Shown: positions 27,823-37,115 of the stretch, one piece after another
Numbering within the stretch: the first letter of the stretch is position 1
Layout of the letters: each line of letters opens with the position of its first letter
Origin: Pseudomonadota bacterium
GTDB lineage: Bacteria > Myxococcota_A > UBA9160 > SZUA-336
Direction: 5' to 3'
Assembly (NCBI GenBank): GCA_003247575.1
Contig: QJZC01000066.1
Span: forward strand, 1-64,000
Length of the DNA stretch: 64,000 nucleotides
The notes under the pieces: model-generated
The model's database searches: none
What the model was told of the DNA's origin: nothing
Seen by the model: only the letters and a program-made list of their open reading frames with translations
Translations under genes and position numbers: made by a program

Positions 27823-28542
27823 ATGCGATTCATCAGTACGACTCTCGAGCAGCGGAAAAGGCAGAGATTTCTGAGTTCGACCCGGATGCGTGCAACGCTC
27901 GCTCGCGCCACGAGCGGGGACGGGCGCGACGACGGCGCGACTCCGAGCGGTGTCGCGCGCTGCACGGCGGCAGCTCTACTGGGCATCGCCTTGCTCAGCC
28001 AACCGGGCTGCCTGTACGACCGCCTGACCACGAACACCTCGCGCTCGGCGACCGAGCAGCTGCTGGTCGGGGATTCGATTCGCAAGGCCGTCGGGCAGCT
28101 GCGCATCCCTGACGTCAAGGGACGCGCCCTCGCCGTCGAGATCCGAGCGATCCCGAGCGCCGATACCGAGTACCTGAAGAGCGTGCTGGAGGTGCGCCTG
28201 GGTGAGGCGGGCGCCCGCATCGTGGCCCCCGAAGCCGCCGAGTTCAAGATGGTGGCGCTGGTCGGGGGAATCGGGACGGTGGCGCGCGATGCCGCGTTCG
28301 GGCTCCCGTCCCTTCCCATCCCGTCGATCGGTGCCACACCCGCGATCCCGTTCGTCTCTGCGTCGCGGCAGCGCGCCTGGACACAGGCTCAGCTGTTCAC
28401 CTGGGACATGGACGGAGCCCTGGTGCATCAGAGCGATCCGGTCCTACAGCGTTCTCGCTTCGACATCACGAGCGTCTTGTTCGTGGAAATTCGACGCAAC
28501 GACGTGTATCCGAACGAGGATGGCTCACTCGCCGTAGAGTGA
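27823..28542 (+). CDS. Putative lipoprotein, DUF6655-like
   Basis: About 239 residues, or 218 if translation starts at the second in-frame ATG (27886). A hydrophobic stretch ends in ALLSQPGC, a lipobox with the acylated cysteine at C63 (C42 from the later start). After it, RLTTNTSRSATEQLLVGDSIRKAVGQL resembles the TNTSRTATEQLL opening of DUF6655 lipoproteins. The function of that family is not known to me. It is probably anchored to a membrane facing the periplasm. It stands alone between two hydrolase/ATPase genes. Confidence 0.68.
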   Translation: MRFISTTLEQRKRQRFLSSTRMRATLARATSGDGRDDGATPSGVARCTAAALLGIALLSQPGCLYDRLTTNTSRSATEQLLVGDSIRKAVGQLRIPDVKGRALAVEIRAIPSADTEYLKSVLEVRLGEAGARIVAPEAAEFKMVALVGGIGTVARDAAFGLPSLPIPSIGATPAIPFVSASRQRAWTQAQLFTWDMDGALVHQSDPVLQRSRFDITSVLFVEIRRNDVYPNEDGSLAVE

Positions 28543-28648
28543 GTCAGGCTCGCGGCCTGTCGCATGCTGCCGATCTGAGTGCAGAGCTGCGCACCTTCGC
28601 GCCCTGCTGCGCTCATCTCCAGGGAGTGGGCATCCGATACAGCGAAGG

Positions 28649-29626
28649 ATGTCCCCCTATGCATCAGCCGCATTCCTTCGCATTGGTCTGCTCCTAGCCG
28701 CACTGACCCTGCTGCCAGGGGCTGCCACGTTACGACTCAACGGACAGCTGCTCGGGGCGACCGCGTTGCGCTTCGACTCGCGCGAGATCCAAGAGCTCGA
28801 GAACGTCGAGCCGGACACACGTGAGATCCTCGCCGCCGTGCAGTTCCAGGCGATCTCGTACGCAAGCGACGGAATGCAGATCGACGGATTCATGGCCCGA
28901 CCTCGGTCTGGGTCGGGGCTCCCGTGCGTCATCTACAACCGGGGCGGAAACCGAGATTTCGGCGCCCTGAGCGACATGCAGGCCGTGCTGGAGCTCGGAC
29001 CGATCGCTCGCGCTGGCTATGTCGTCGTAGCCAGTCAGTACCGCGGGAACAGCGGAGCTCCCGGCCAGGACGAGTTCGGCGGCTCAGATGTCAACGATGT
29101 ACTCAACCTGATCCCGCTGCTCGACTCACTCCCCGATGCGGACTCGAGCCGCATCGGCATGGTCGGCTGGAGTCGCGGCGGCATGATGACGTACCTGGCG
29201 CTCACTCGCACCGAGCGCATTGCAGCAGCGGTCGTCGGCGCCGGCGAAGCCAACCTGCTGGCAGCCGCACAGCGCCGACCGGAGCTGGAGCGAGTCTTCC
29301 GCGAGCTCATCCCGAACTACGACACCGATCGGCGCGCGCAGCTCCGAGCCCGGTCGGCCATCCACTGGCCGGAGCGCCTCCACAAGCAGACGCCGATTCT
29401 CGTGATGCACGGGGGAGCCGACTGGCGCGTAGACCCGATGCAGGCGCTCGAGTTGGCGCAAAAGCTCTACGAGACGCAGCACCCCTTTCGCCTCGTCTTC
29501 TTCGAAGGAGGCGACCACGGCCTCACCGAGTACCGGACCGAAGTCCAGGGCCTGGTCTCGGGCTGGCTCGACCGCTACGTACGCCACAGCACCCCGTGGC
29601 CAAGCCTCGAGCCCCACGGGAACTGA
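28649..29626 (+). CDS. Secreted S9-type alpha/beta hydrolase
   Basis: 325 residues with an N-terminal signal peptide (hydrophobic stretch LLLAALTLLPGAA). The hydrolase domain carries the nucleophile motif GWSRGG (S175), an aspartate at about D262 (WRVDPMQA) and H290 (GGDHGL), the catalytic order of prolyl-oligopeptidase-family (S9) peptidases and acylaminoacyl-peptidases. The N-terminal beta-propeller of larger S9 enzymes is absent. It likely acts in the periplasm or outside the cell on peptides or esters. The start ATG sits right after GAAGG, which is unusually close, so it is only fairly sure. Confidence 0.82.
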   Translation: MSPYASAAFLRIGLLLAALTLLPGAATLRLNGQLLGATALRFDSREIQELENVEPDTREILAAVQFQAISYASDGMQIDGFMARPRSGSGLPCVIYNRGGNRDFGALSDMQAVLELGPIARAGYVVVASQYRGNSGAPGQDEFGGSDVNDVLNLIPLLDSLPDADSSRIGMVGWSRGGMMTYLALTRTERIAAAVVGAGEANLLAAAQRRPELERVFRELIPNYDTDRRAQLRARSAIHWPERLHKQTPILVMHGGADWRVDPMQALELAQKLYETQHPFRLVFFEGGDHGLTEYRTEVQGLVSGWLDRYVRHSTPWPSLEPHGN

Positions 29627-29659
29627 GCCCGAGCTCTGCTGCCTTGTCCAAGCGTATGA

Positions 29660-29674
29660 CCGGGCAGCGCCCGG
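29660..29674. terminator. Small GC hairpin between convergent genes
   Basis: The perfect 6-bp stem ccgggc/gcccgg with a 3-base loop lies between the ends of the convergent S9 hydrolase and pectate-lyase-fold genes. There is no T-tract, so it is only a weak terminator candidate. Confidence 0.3.
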
Positions 29675-29731
29675 ACTGTCGCACCATGGCGCCCCGGGGA
29701 CCGCAAGGCCCGCTCGGCTGCGGGCAGCACA

Positions 29732-31600
29732 CTACTGGCAGCTGCGACGGCTGTCGCGGATGACCTCGGTGTTGCTGCGCGCGAGCGGGGAGTTGAACGG
29801 AATCTCGCCGACATTGCCTGCGGTTGCGTTCGTGTAGTCGACCAGGTCCTGCCCGTCGGGAAGGCGCTGCGCCAGGATGATGGCCTGCGACTGCGGAGAG
29901 TAGTCCCGTAGCAGATCGCGCACGCTCCCCGAAGAGGGCGAGAAGCGGCGCCTCGCGTTCGGATCGAGGACGCAGCTGCGCGTCGCGAATGAGACCGATA
30001 CGCCGGAGCTGGCGAAGTTTCCCCGATCGATGTCGGTGATAAGGTCCCCAGCCAGCTCGTCGAGTGAGGCATCGACGCTCGACTTCTCCATGAAGTCCCG
30101 GTTGACCAGGAAGGTGTTGTCCTCGAAGAGCACACTCGCCCCGACACGCACGCTCAGAAGGTTCTTCCGGTAGTTCATGAAGAAGTTGTTGAACAGATGG
30201 GAGGTGCCTCGGCGGATGAGCGGAACGCGTCGGCCCGTGTTCCCGAACAGTTCGAACCGCTCGTCGCGAGTGACGAACGCGTTGTTGTGAATCGTCGTGG
30301 TGATGTTCTCGTTCACGGTGCGACTGTCGTTGGAGCCGTGCAGCGATGCCCGCTCGACGTCCACGACTCGATTGAACGAGATGGTGATGTTCCGGGCGCC
30401 TCGCTTCACGTCGAACGCCGAGTCGCCGGTCAGATCGAAGCTGTTCTTGTGGATCCAGATGTTGCTCGACTCTGCGGTCGAGCGAATCATGTCTGGATCC
30501 AGCTCGTGATCCTCCACCTTGCCCGCGCCACGGAAGTCCAGGTGGGTGAGAATGACGTTGTCCGCGGAACCCGAAGGCTCATCGCCGATCGCAAATCCGC
30601 TGAACAGGAAGAATCCGCGACTGAAGCGACCGTCCACGGTCTTGTTGGAACCGATCTCGATGTTGCTGATCGGAAGATCGCCGTTGTTCAGCCGTCGATT
30701 GAAGAACTCGTTGACGCACGCCCCGGAAGAGATGTTCCGATTCGAACAGAAGCGTCGGAAGTCACGGCATTCATCCGCACTCGCACCGAGCACCCTCAAC
30801 ACATCGGGATTGCTGCACTGTGTGCGGTAGAGTCCGATCTCGACCTCGCGGGCGAAGTCGCGCTTGTCGAACACGATCCAGTTCGGGGAATCGCCGCTCA
30901 CCGCATCCGCGATCTGTTGCTCGACCGAGCGCGCATCCCGCGTCGAGATGATCGTGAGCTTGCTTCCGCCGCGCGGATCGAATCCGCCCCGCGCGTTCTC
31001 CCCATATCCGACAGCTCGTCCCAACGTGGCGGACAGACACTGGACGATCTCCTGATCCGTGCGCAGGCTCGTATCGCGCCAGTTGACGCTTGGATCGACC
31101 GCGAGCGCAATGCAGTCGCGGCTCAGGTTGCCCACCGAGACGGGCGGCGCAAGGCGCACCGGCGGCTGCATCTGCGCAGGATCAGGCTGGGGCGCGGGAG
31201 CGGGGTTCGCACGCGGCGGTGCCAGCTGGGGAGGTGCAGCTGGAGGTGCCGGCTGGGGTGCTGGGGGACTGACCGGAGCCGCCGGCTGGCGTTCGGGCGC
31301 CCTGCCACCTGCGTTCCCGTTCTTCGGGATCGAGCACTCCTTGACCGACTTCTTGGGAACGGGATCCGACCCGAAAGTCGCCGCGGTGCACGTGAAGGTT
31401 CCGTCGAGTCTTCGGAAGACGAACTTGCCACTCGCGCCGAACGCCACGTCGGTCGGCCCATCGACTCGACAAGTCTCAGGATTTCTGCAGATCGTCTTGA
31501 ACCCGCTCGGCCGATTCGAAGCTGCTTCCGAGTCCAGCGGAACTCCCAACAAAACAGCACAAACAATCAACTGCGGCACGAATGAAAGTTGGCGACGCAT
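29732..31600 (-). CDS. Secreted pectate-lyase-fold (PL1-like) protein
   Basis: 622 residues. A signal peptide (1 to about 27) leads into a small N-terminal domain with four cysteines (C38, C44, C71, C89). An extreme Pro/Ala linker (about 100-155) follows, then a right-handed beta-helix domain. In that domain, DVKRGARNITISFNRVVDVERASLHGSND and RVPLIRRGTSHLFNNFF match the calcium/substrate-side signatures of polysaccharide lyase family 1. It probably cleaves or binds a uronate-type polysaccharide outside the cell. Several canonical PL1 residues are altered, so the substrate is uncertain. A TonB-dependent receptor lies upstream in the same direction, which may form a glycan-use pair. Confidence 0.8.
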   Translation of the reverse strand: MRRQLSFVPQLIVCAVLLGVPLDSEAASNRPSGFKTICRNPETCRVDGPTDVAFGASGKFVFRRLDGTFTCTAATFGSDPVPKKSVKECSIPKNGNAGGRAPERQPAAPVSPPAPQPAPPAAPPQLAPPRANPAPAPQPDPAQMQPPVRLAPPVSVGNLSRDCIALAVDPSVNWRDTSLRTDQEIVQCLSATLGRAVGYGENARGGFDPRGGSKLTIISTRDARSVEQQIADAVSGDSPNWIVFDKRDFAREVEIGLYRTQCSNPDVLRVLGASADECRDFRRFCSNRNISSGACVNEFFNRRLNNGDLPISNIEIGSNKTVDGRFSRGFFLFSGFAIGDEPSGSADNVILTHLDFRGAGKVEDHELDPDMIRSTAESSNIWIHKNSFDLTGDSAFDVKRGARNITISFNRVVDVERASLHGSNDSRTVNENITTTIHNNAFVTRDERFELFGNTGRRVPLIRRGTSHLFNNFFMNYRKNLLSVRVGASVLFEDNTFLVNRDFMEKSSVDASLDELAGDLITDIDRGNFASSGVSVSFATRSCVLDPNARRRFSPSSGSVRDLLRDYSPQSQAIILAQRLPDGQDLVDYTNATAGNVGEIPFNSPLARSNTEVIRDSRRSCQ

Positions 31601-32040
31601 TATCCAGAGATCCCCTCATCGACTTGTTACTCGTAGGCCGGACGAGGGATAGCATACCTGGAAGCCAATAGGGGCGTGTGTAATCGCAGGTCGACTAGGA
31701 ATACTCTGCATGAGACTCCCCGCCGAAGGTCGCTCACGAAGTCCGAGGAAAGGGGGGTCGAATCAGCCGAAGCATGCCCTGCCAACGCCATGCGTGCTTC
31801 CAAGAGGATCTTGCCGCGATCCAGGCACCAGCGCGACGATCCCGCACCATCCCCGAACTTACCCCTCGCCTTCCACGACCGGAGTCGATCCGAGCAGCAT
31901 GCCACAGAGCCAAGGACCGACCTCTTCCCGCAGGATGAAGCGCACAACCAGGGCAGAGCCGCCGGAATGCCTGACGGAGCTCGGCCTTTGCAGGGCCTAG
32001 CCGCCCTCCATCATGCCCGGGGCCTCTCTGCCCGGCTCTC
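31601..32040. other. Intergenic stretch between receptor and pectate-lyase-fold genes
   Basis: No gene or clear structure is seen. The 440-base gap makes a single tight operon for the two flanking genes unlikely. Confidence 0.4.
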
Positions 32041-34098
32041 TCAGTATCTCCAGGTCATGGTCGCGAACACGCTGCGCGGAACCTGGGTAGCGAGGAAGAG
32101 CGTCTGGTTCCCGAGCTCCTCGTGCTCCTCGATCAGATTCTGGCCAACGAGGGCAAGCTCGATCTGATCGCTCACCTTCCAACCCAGGCGCAGGTCGAGC
32201 CGGAAGTAGGCGTCCACGTTGAGCGAGCTCAAAGGCCCTACATAGTACAGATTGGAGTCCGCCGTCAGACGGTCGGTCAGGTTCACGCGCGATCCGACGT
32301 GAAACTGGTGCTCTGGACTCTGACTGTCGTCGAACGTGCTCGTCACGACGGCGGGGTTCCCATCGATGTCGAACGCCAGATGGAGGTAGGTGTAGCTCAA
32401 GGACAACTGCCACCAATCCGTCGCACGGTACCGAAGCGAGGCTTCGAAGCCCTTGCTCTGGGCATCTTGATCGTTGTCGGTCGTGATCAGCTGTCGTAGA
32501 CGATTCCCGCCCACCGCACACGCAATGACCGACGCGGCACCCGTAATGGGAGTTCCGTCCGTACAGAGCGTCGCCCCGACGTTGAGTGTCTGGACGTGGT
32601 CGTATCGATGATAGAACGTCGCCAGATCGACCAGAGTCTGCTGCCCCAGCTTGAAGCGAAGCCCGAGTTCGTACGCGACCATGTCCTCGGTTCGAAGGTC
32701 GCCGTCACCGAGGATCCGCACCTCGGTGGGGAGAGGTGCAGTCGGCGGCAGAACGCTCGAGAGAGTAGCGATCGCATCGTCCGAACCGCGGGCGGGCGTG
32801 CGCGCCGCTCGCGAGATTGCGCCCCAAAGGGTCACGTTCGGGGTCGGAACGTACGCGACTCGGATGTTGGGCTGATGTTCGAGCCCAGTGAAGTCATTCT
32901 TCTCGAGCTTGGTTCCCGTCGTGATGCGCAACTGGTCGTCGAGGAGCCGAACGTCCATCTGCGCAAACGTGCTCCACTGGTCGAACGTCCGACTCCGCGG
33001 GTCCACAGTGATCAGAGGTCGATTGCCGCTGTCGTCGCGATGAAGTCGATAATCTCCGCCCCACGTGATCCCCGTGGTGTCATTGAGCGAAAAGCGATGC
33101 TGAATCTCGGCGTCGAACGTGCCGCGCCGATAGGAGAACAGAGCCTCCTTTCGACTCGCGAAGTCGTAGTAGAGGGCAAGGGTTCCTTGTGAGTCGTCGC
33201 TGAAATCGTGCGTCAGGCGAGTGAGGAAGTTTCCTCCATAGAGATCTCCATCGCTCAGGAACTGCCGCGAGACCAACGTCGTCGGATCCGGCCCCTGCGA
33301 AATCGCGTATGAGTTTCCAGAGTAGAGGTCACCCTGGAGAGTCACGCGATCGGCCTCACCGAGAGCGAGATCAGCCCGTACACCTCCTCGAATCTGCTCC
33401 GTACCGTCCTTCCCGGGAACAGTCCCATTGTCATCGAACTCATCCCGTTGTAGATACTTCGCGTAGGTTCGCCAGTGCCCCAAGCGGCCGACCTTTCCGC
33501 CATGGCGTACCCCGGCGAAGGCTTGCTCCGAGATGCCACCACCCGCGGTTGCATACGTTCCGAGTGTCTGATCCGTTTTTTTGGTGACGATGTTGATGAC
33601 GCCGTTGACCGCGTTGGATCCCCAGAGAGTCCCCCCGGGGCCTCGGATGATCTCGATCCGATCGATGTCCTCGAGCAGGGTATCCTGCACGTCCCAGAAC
33701 ACTCCCGAGAAGAGCGGAGTATAGACACTACGGCCGTCGATCAGGACCAGCAGCTTCTCGGCGAAGATTCCGGCGAATCCGCGCGATCCAATCGCCCAGC
33801 GATTCCCTGACAACTGAGACACCTGAAGTCCCGGGACACCTCGCAGGGCGTCAGGCAGAGAGCGCGCTCCGGAACGTCGGATGTCTTCACCGGTTACGAC
33901 ATGCAGTGCCGCGGCCGCTTCGCCCGCTGCTTCCTCTCGCTTGGAGACCGAGGTCACCTTGAGAGCGAGAATATCCTCCAGATCCATGTCGAAGACGTCA
34001 GACTCCGCGTATGCATTGCTCGGGCGCACGAGAGCCGTCATCGCGAAGGTTGCCAGGCATCCGATGGCAATCCACCGTGGAGTCCGAGAGCGCTTCAT
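32041..34098 (-). CDS. TonB-dependent outer-membrane receptor
   Basis: 685 residues. A signal peptide ends near residue 31 (PSNAYA). The plug domain contains VVTGEDIRRSGARSLPDALRGVPGLQV, VLIDGRSVY and IEIIRGPGGTLWGSNAVNGVINIVTKK, all standard TonB-plug motifs. The remainder is a beta-barrel with alternating aromatic strands and ends in ATMTWRY, the C-terminal aromatic signal for outer-membrane insertion. It takes up a siderophore, vitamin or oligosaccharide using TonB energy. Its plug is of the iron-siderophore/oligosaccharide kind, and the neighbouring pectate-lyase-fold gene hints at a glycan. No ExbB/ExbD/TonB genes are present in the window. Confidence 0.93.
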   Translation of the reverse strand: MKRSRTPRWIAIGCLATFAMTALVRPSNAYAESDVFDMDLEDILALKVTSVSKREEAAGEAAAALHVVTGEDIRRSGARSLPDALRGVPGLQVSQLSGNRWAIGSRGFAGIFAEKLLVLIDGRSVYTPLFSGVFWDVQDTLLEDIDRIEIIRGPGGTLWGSNAVNGVINIVTKKTDQTLGTYATAGGGISEQAFAGVRHGGKVGRLGHWRTYAKYLQRDEFDDNGTVPGKDGTEQIRGGVRADLALGEADRVTLQGDLYSGNSYAISQGPDPTTLVSRQFLSDGDLYGGNFLTRLTHDFSDDSQGTLALYYDFASRKEALFSYRRGTFDAEIQHRFSLNDTTGITWGGDYRLHRDDSGNRPLITVDPRSRTFDQWSTFAQMDVRLLDDQLRITTGTKLEKNDFTGLEHQPNIRVAYVPTPNVTLWGAISRAARTPARGSDDAIATLSSVLPPTAPLPTEVRILGDGDLRTEDMVAYELGLRFKLGQQTLVDLATFYHRYDHVQTLNVGATLCTDGTPITGAASVIACAVGGNRLRQLITTDNDQDAQSKGFEASLRYRATDWWQLSLSYTYLHLAFDIDGNPAVVTSTFDDSQSPEHQFHVGSRVNLTDRLTADSNLYYVGPLSSLNVDAYFRLDLRLGWKVSDQIELALVGQNLIEEHEELGNQTLFLATQVPRSVFATMTWRY

Positions 34099-34393
34099 GT
34101 ATCCTCCGCACGTACCAGCTTCGTTGCGAGCTCCATGCGCTCTCTTCGGAAGCGGACAATGCGGACTGGAGATCCGTCGAGCCCTTGTCGCTCTTGCGAA
34201 CGTAGCAGCACTTCTGTCTCAGACGACGAGCGCCGCGTTCGCACACGAGCGTCACCAGAGCAAGGTCGCGCGGTCTCAGGCTTGGCCGGAAACCGGCTTC
34301 CCCAGAAGGCTGAACGGAAGACCAAAGGAAGGAGATCACTGCAGACCACCATTACGCGCTGAGCAACGGCCTACACCCAGTAGTGAAACTCGC

Positions 34394-35092
34394 CTACCCC
34401 GCTTCGGGATCCTGATCGGGATCGAGACCCACGAGATGATCCACACGCCCAAAGCCGTGCAGCTGCCAGATGAACCCATCCGCCGCAGGGGCCGTGCACA
34501 ACCTCGTGATTCCAGTCCAAGGGCTGGAGAAGCGCGACCACGCCCAGGGAACTGGCTCGACCCCGAGCAGATGCGAGACGATGACCGAGTTCGTACCGTT
34601 GTGGGCTACGATCAAGATGCGCGCATCGCGCTTCTCCGGATGCCACACGCGGTAGCCCGAATTCTGGCGAATACGCATCCCATGCCCTTCGGAGAGCAGC
34701 GATTCCACGCCGGCCGATACGCGCTCGTACATGTGCCGGAACGACTCGCCACCTGGCATCGGCTCCCACCATTGCTCGAGATCGCGCGCCCGCGTCCTGC
34801 GGAAATGATCCTGCACCTCATCGGGCGTCCTTCCCTCTAGGGTGGGGAGCCGAAGCTCAGCCAGCCAGCTGAGCACCTGCGGATCTCGCCCGAGTCGCTC
34901 CGCAATCGGGGCAGCAGTCTCGCGCGCTCGTTCGAGCGGGCTCACATAGAACGCGTCGTAGTCTCCGACGAGGCGATTCGCAGCGGCGTCGGCCTGACGA
35001 CGCCCCCATGCGGTCAGCGCAGGATGGTCTACGGCGCGCCCCATGGGCTCCCAATCCGGTTGTGCGTGGCGAACCAGCACCAGCTCGATCAT
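34394..35092 (-). CDS. Histidine phosphatase (phosphoglycerate mutase-like)
   Basis: 232 residues. VLVRHAQPDW (R8, H9) is the phospho-histidine motif, SPLERARETA is the second arginine segment, and LIVAHNGTNSV carries the second histidine. Most small members of this superfamily are phosphatases of sugar phosphates or nucleotides rather than true mutases. The ATG at 35092 follows GGAGG by five bases; longer upstream frames lack family residues. It is transcribed divergently from the MscS channel gene. Confidence 0.88.
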   Translation of the reverse strand: MIELVLVRHAQPDWEPMGRAVDHPALTAWGRRQADAAANRLVGDYDAFYVSPLERARETAAPIAERLGRDPQVLSWLAELRLPTLEGRTPDEVQDHFRRTRARDLEQWWEPMPGGESFRHMYERVSAGVESLLSEGHGMRIRQNSGYRVWHPEKRDARILIVAHNGTNSVIVSHLLGVEPVPWAWSRFSSPWTGITRLCTAPAADGFIWQLHGFGRVDHLVGLDPDQDPEAG

Positions 35093-35204
35093 GAAGACCT
35101 CCTTCTGCCCGCGCAGCGATCCGCCCGCACGGCGATTCTCGATCCGCTCGAACAAGGCTACGTCGCCCCGCGCAAGAAAATACGCAAGACTAGCCGGTGT
35201 CCCC

Positions 35205-35232
35205 ATCGCAGACCGCGGATCGCAGACCGCGG
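35205..35232. repeat. Two-copy 14-bp tandem repeat
   Basis: The unit ATCGCAGACCGCGG is present twice head to tail (35205-35218, 35219-35232), followed by a partial third unit. It lies in the 205-base divergent region between the histidine phosphatase and MscS genes, where a regulator could bind. Confidence 0.6.
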
Positions 35233-35297
35233 ATCGCAGGCGACGAGGTGAGACAACGTGCTGAGCGCATGCAGCGAGAGCGGAACGAGAGCACACG

Positions 35298-37115
35298 ATG
35301 AACTCACAAGGACGAGTCGGCCCTGAGTCCCAGCCCGCCAGGAGCGGGGGCGCACTCCTCCTGATCTCATCTCTATGGGTCCTTTGTTGGGTTACGACTC
35401 CGAACGCCGCTTCGGCACAGACCCCCACGCCCTTTCCGCCGGTCGAACAGGTCGACCTCACGGACGACAGCGAGCCCGCACCGGCGCCCGTCCTGGATCC
35501 GCCAGCACCGCGGGCAACGCCCCGCTCGGCGATGCTGAGCTTTCTGCAGGCCGCGCGCGCCGGGGACTACGAGCGCGCGGCAGAGTTCCTCGACCTCAGC
35601 CAGCTCGAGGATCCCGACGGTCCCCGACTCGCGCGGCAGCTCAAGCTCGTGCTGGATCAGACGTTGTGGATCGAGCTCGAACGCATCTCCGATCTGCCCG
35701 ACGGCGACCCTACTGACGGATCCCCGAGCCGCGACAAGGCTGGCGAGATCGAGGCATCCCGCGGGAAGGTGCCCGTATTGCTCGAGCGAAGTCGTCGCGA
35801 CGGCGAGTGGCGGATCGCGCCTCGCACCGTGGGGCGCATCGAGGCGCTCTACGGGGAGTTCGGCCTCGGGATTCTAGGCGAGTACTTGCCACCTGTGATG
35901 TTCCGCTCACTCGGAGAGCTCCAGCTGTGGCAGTGGACCTCGCTGCTCGCGGTCGTACTGCTGGCTTACGTGCTCGCGGCGATCACGATCGCCGCCGCAC
36001 TGCGCGTCGCACGTCGATTTGTAGCCAAATCGGAGTCGAAGATCGACGACGACCTGCTCGAGGCCGCAGTCGGGCCGCTGACCGCACTACTGATGATCCT
36101 GTTCATCTCTGTCGGCGTGCTTCCGCTGCGAATTACCGGACCCGCCAGCTCACTGGTTGCTGCGTTGTCCCAGGTGTTCACCATTCTCGCCTTCGCCTGG
36201 TTCACCATCCGTGCAGCCGATGTCGCCTCGCGAACTTTCGAACGCCGGCTTGCCGCGAGCACCGACACCACGGTGCTCACGATTATCCCGGTGGGGCGAC
36301 GCCTCACGAAGTTCTTCCTCTCGCTGATCGCCATCCTGGCCGTGCTCCAGAACCTGGGCTTCAACGTGCTGAGCATCATCGCCGGGCTCGGCGTCGTCGG
36401 CATCGGCGTCGCACTCGCCGCGCAAAAGACCTTCGAGAATTTCTTCGGCACGATCTCGATCCTGATCGACCAGCCCATCCGAAGGGGAGACTTCTGTCGC
36501 TTCGGCGATCAGGTCGGAACCGTCGAGGATATCGGGCTCCGATCCACGCGAATCCGCACGCTCGACCGCACGATCATCACCTTGCCCAATGCCGACTTCT
36601 CCATGGTGCGGATCGAGAACTTCACTGCGCGAGACCGGATTCGATTCACGACACTCCTGGGCCTCCGCTACGAGACGACGCCCGACCAGATGCGTCACGT
36701 GCTCATCGGTATCAAGCGCTTGCTCGTCTCACACGCGAGGGTCACTCCCGATCCTGCGCGCGTACGCTTCGTTGGATTCGGAAGTCACTCGCTCGACCTC
36801 GAGATCTTCGCCTACGTGGACACGGCAGACTGGAACGAGTTCCTCTCGATCCGCGAGGATCTCCTTCTGCGGATCATGGATGCGGTCGCCGCGAGCGGGA
36901 CGGCCTTCGCCTTTCCTTCACAGACGATCTACCTCGGACGCGACTCGGGCCTGGACGCGGAGCGCGCACGGTTGGCCGAGACCGACGTGGCCCATGCGCG
37001 AGAGCGCCGCGAGCTCGCGCTGCCCGACCCTACAGCCGAAGCGGTCGCCGAGCTTCGCGGCTCCATCGCCTACCCGCCGGATGGATCCGCTGCTTCCGCC
37101 GGGTCGAGAGAATAG
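35298..37115 (+). CDS. MscS-family mechanosensitive ion channel
   Basis: 605 residues. A signal peptide (to about 41, NAASAQ) is followed by a periplasmic domain, several membrane helices (about 210-380), and the MscS core. FNVLSIIAGLGVVGIGVALAAQKTFENFFG is the pore-lining helix TM3 and its junction, and RRGDFCRFGDQVGTVEDIGLRSTRIRT begins the cytoplasmic beta domain. It protects against osmotic downshock and belongs to the larger, extended MscS type. The last 46 bases overlap the end of the convergent gene on the other strand. Confidence 0.92.
   Translation: MNSQGRVGPESQPARSGGALLLISSLWVLCWVTTPNAASAQTPTPFPPVEQVDLTDDSEPAPAPVLDPPAPRATPRSAMLSFLQAARAGDYERAAEFLDLSQLEDPDGPRLARQLKLVLDQTLWIELERISDLPDGDPTDGSPSRDKAGEIEASRGKVPVLLERSRRDGEWRIAPRTVGRIEALYGEFGLGILGEYLPPVMFRSLGELQLWQWTSLLAVVLLAYVLAAITIAAALRVARRFVAKSESKIDDDLLEAAVGPLTALLMILFISVGVLPLRITGPASSLVAALSQVFTILAFAWFTIRAADVASRTFERRLAASTDTTVLTIIPVGRRLTKFFLSLIAILAVLQNLGFNVLSIIAGLGVVGIGVALAAQKTFENFFGTISILIDQPIRRGDFCRFGDQVGTVEDIGLRSTRIRTLDRTIITLPNADFSMVRIENFTARDRIRFTTLLGLRYETTPDQMRHVLIGIKRLLVSHARVTPDPARVRFVGFGSHSLDLEIFAYVDTADWNEFLSIREDLLLRIMDAVAASGTAFAFPSQTIYLGRDSGLDAERARLAETDVAHARERRELALPDPTAEAVAELRGSIAYPPDGSAASAGSRE

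Noticed and set aside
30197-31585. A 462-residue plus-strand open frame
   Set aside because: It is antisense to the pectate-lyase-fold gene and made of valine/arginine/glutamate-rich low-complexity sequence with no family.
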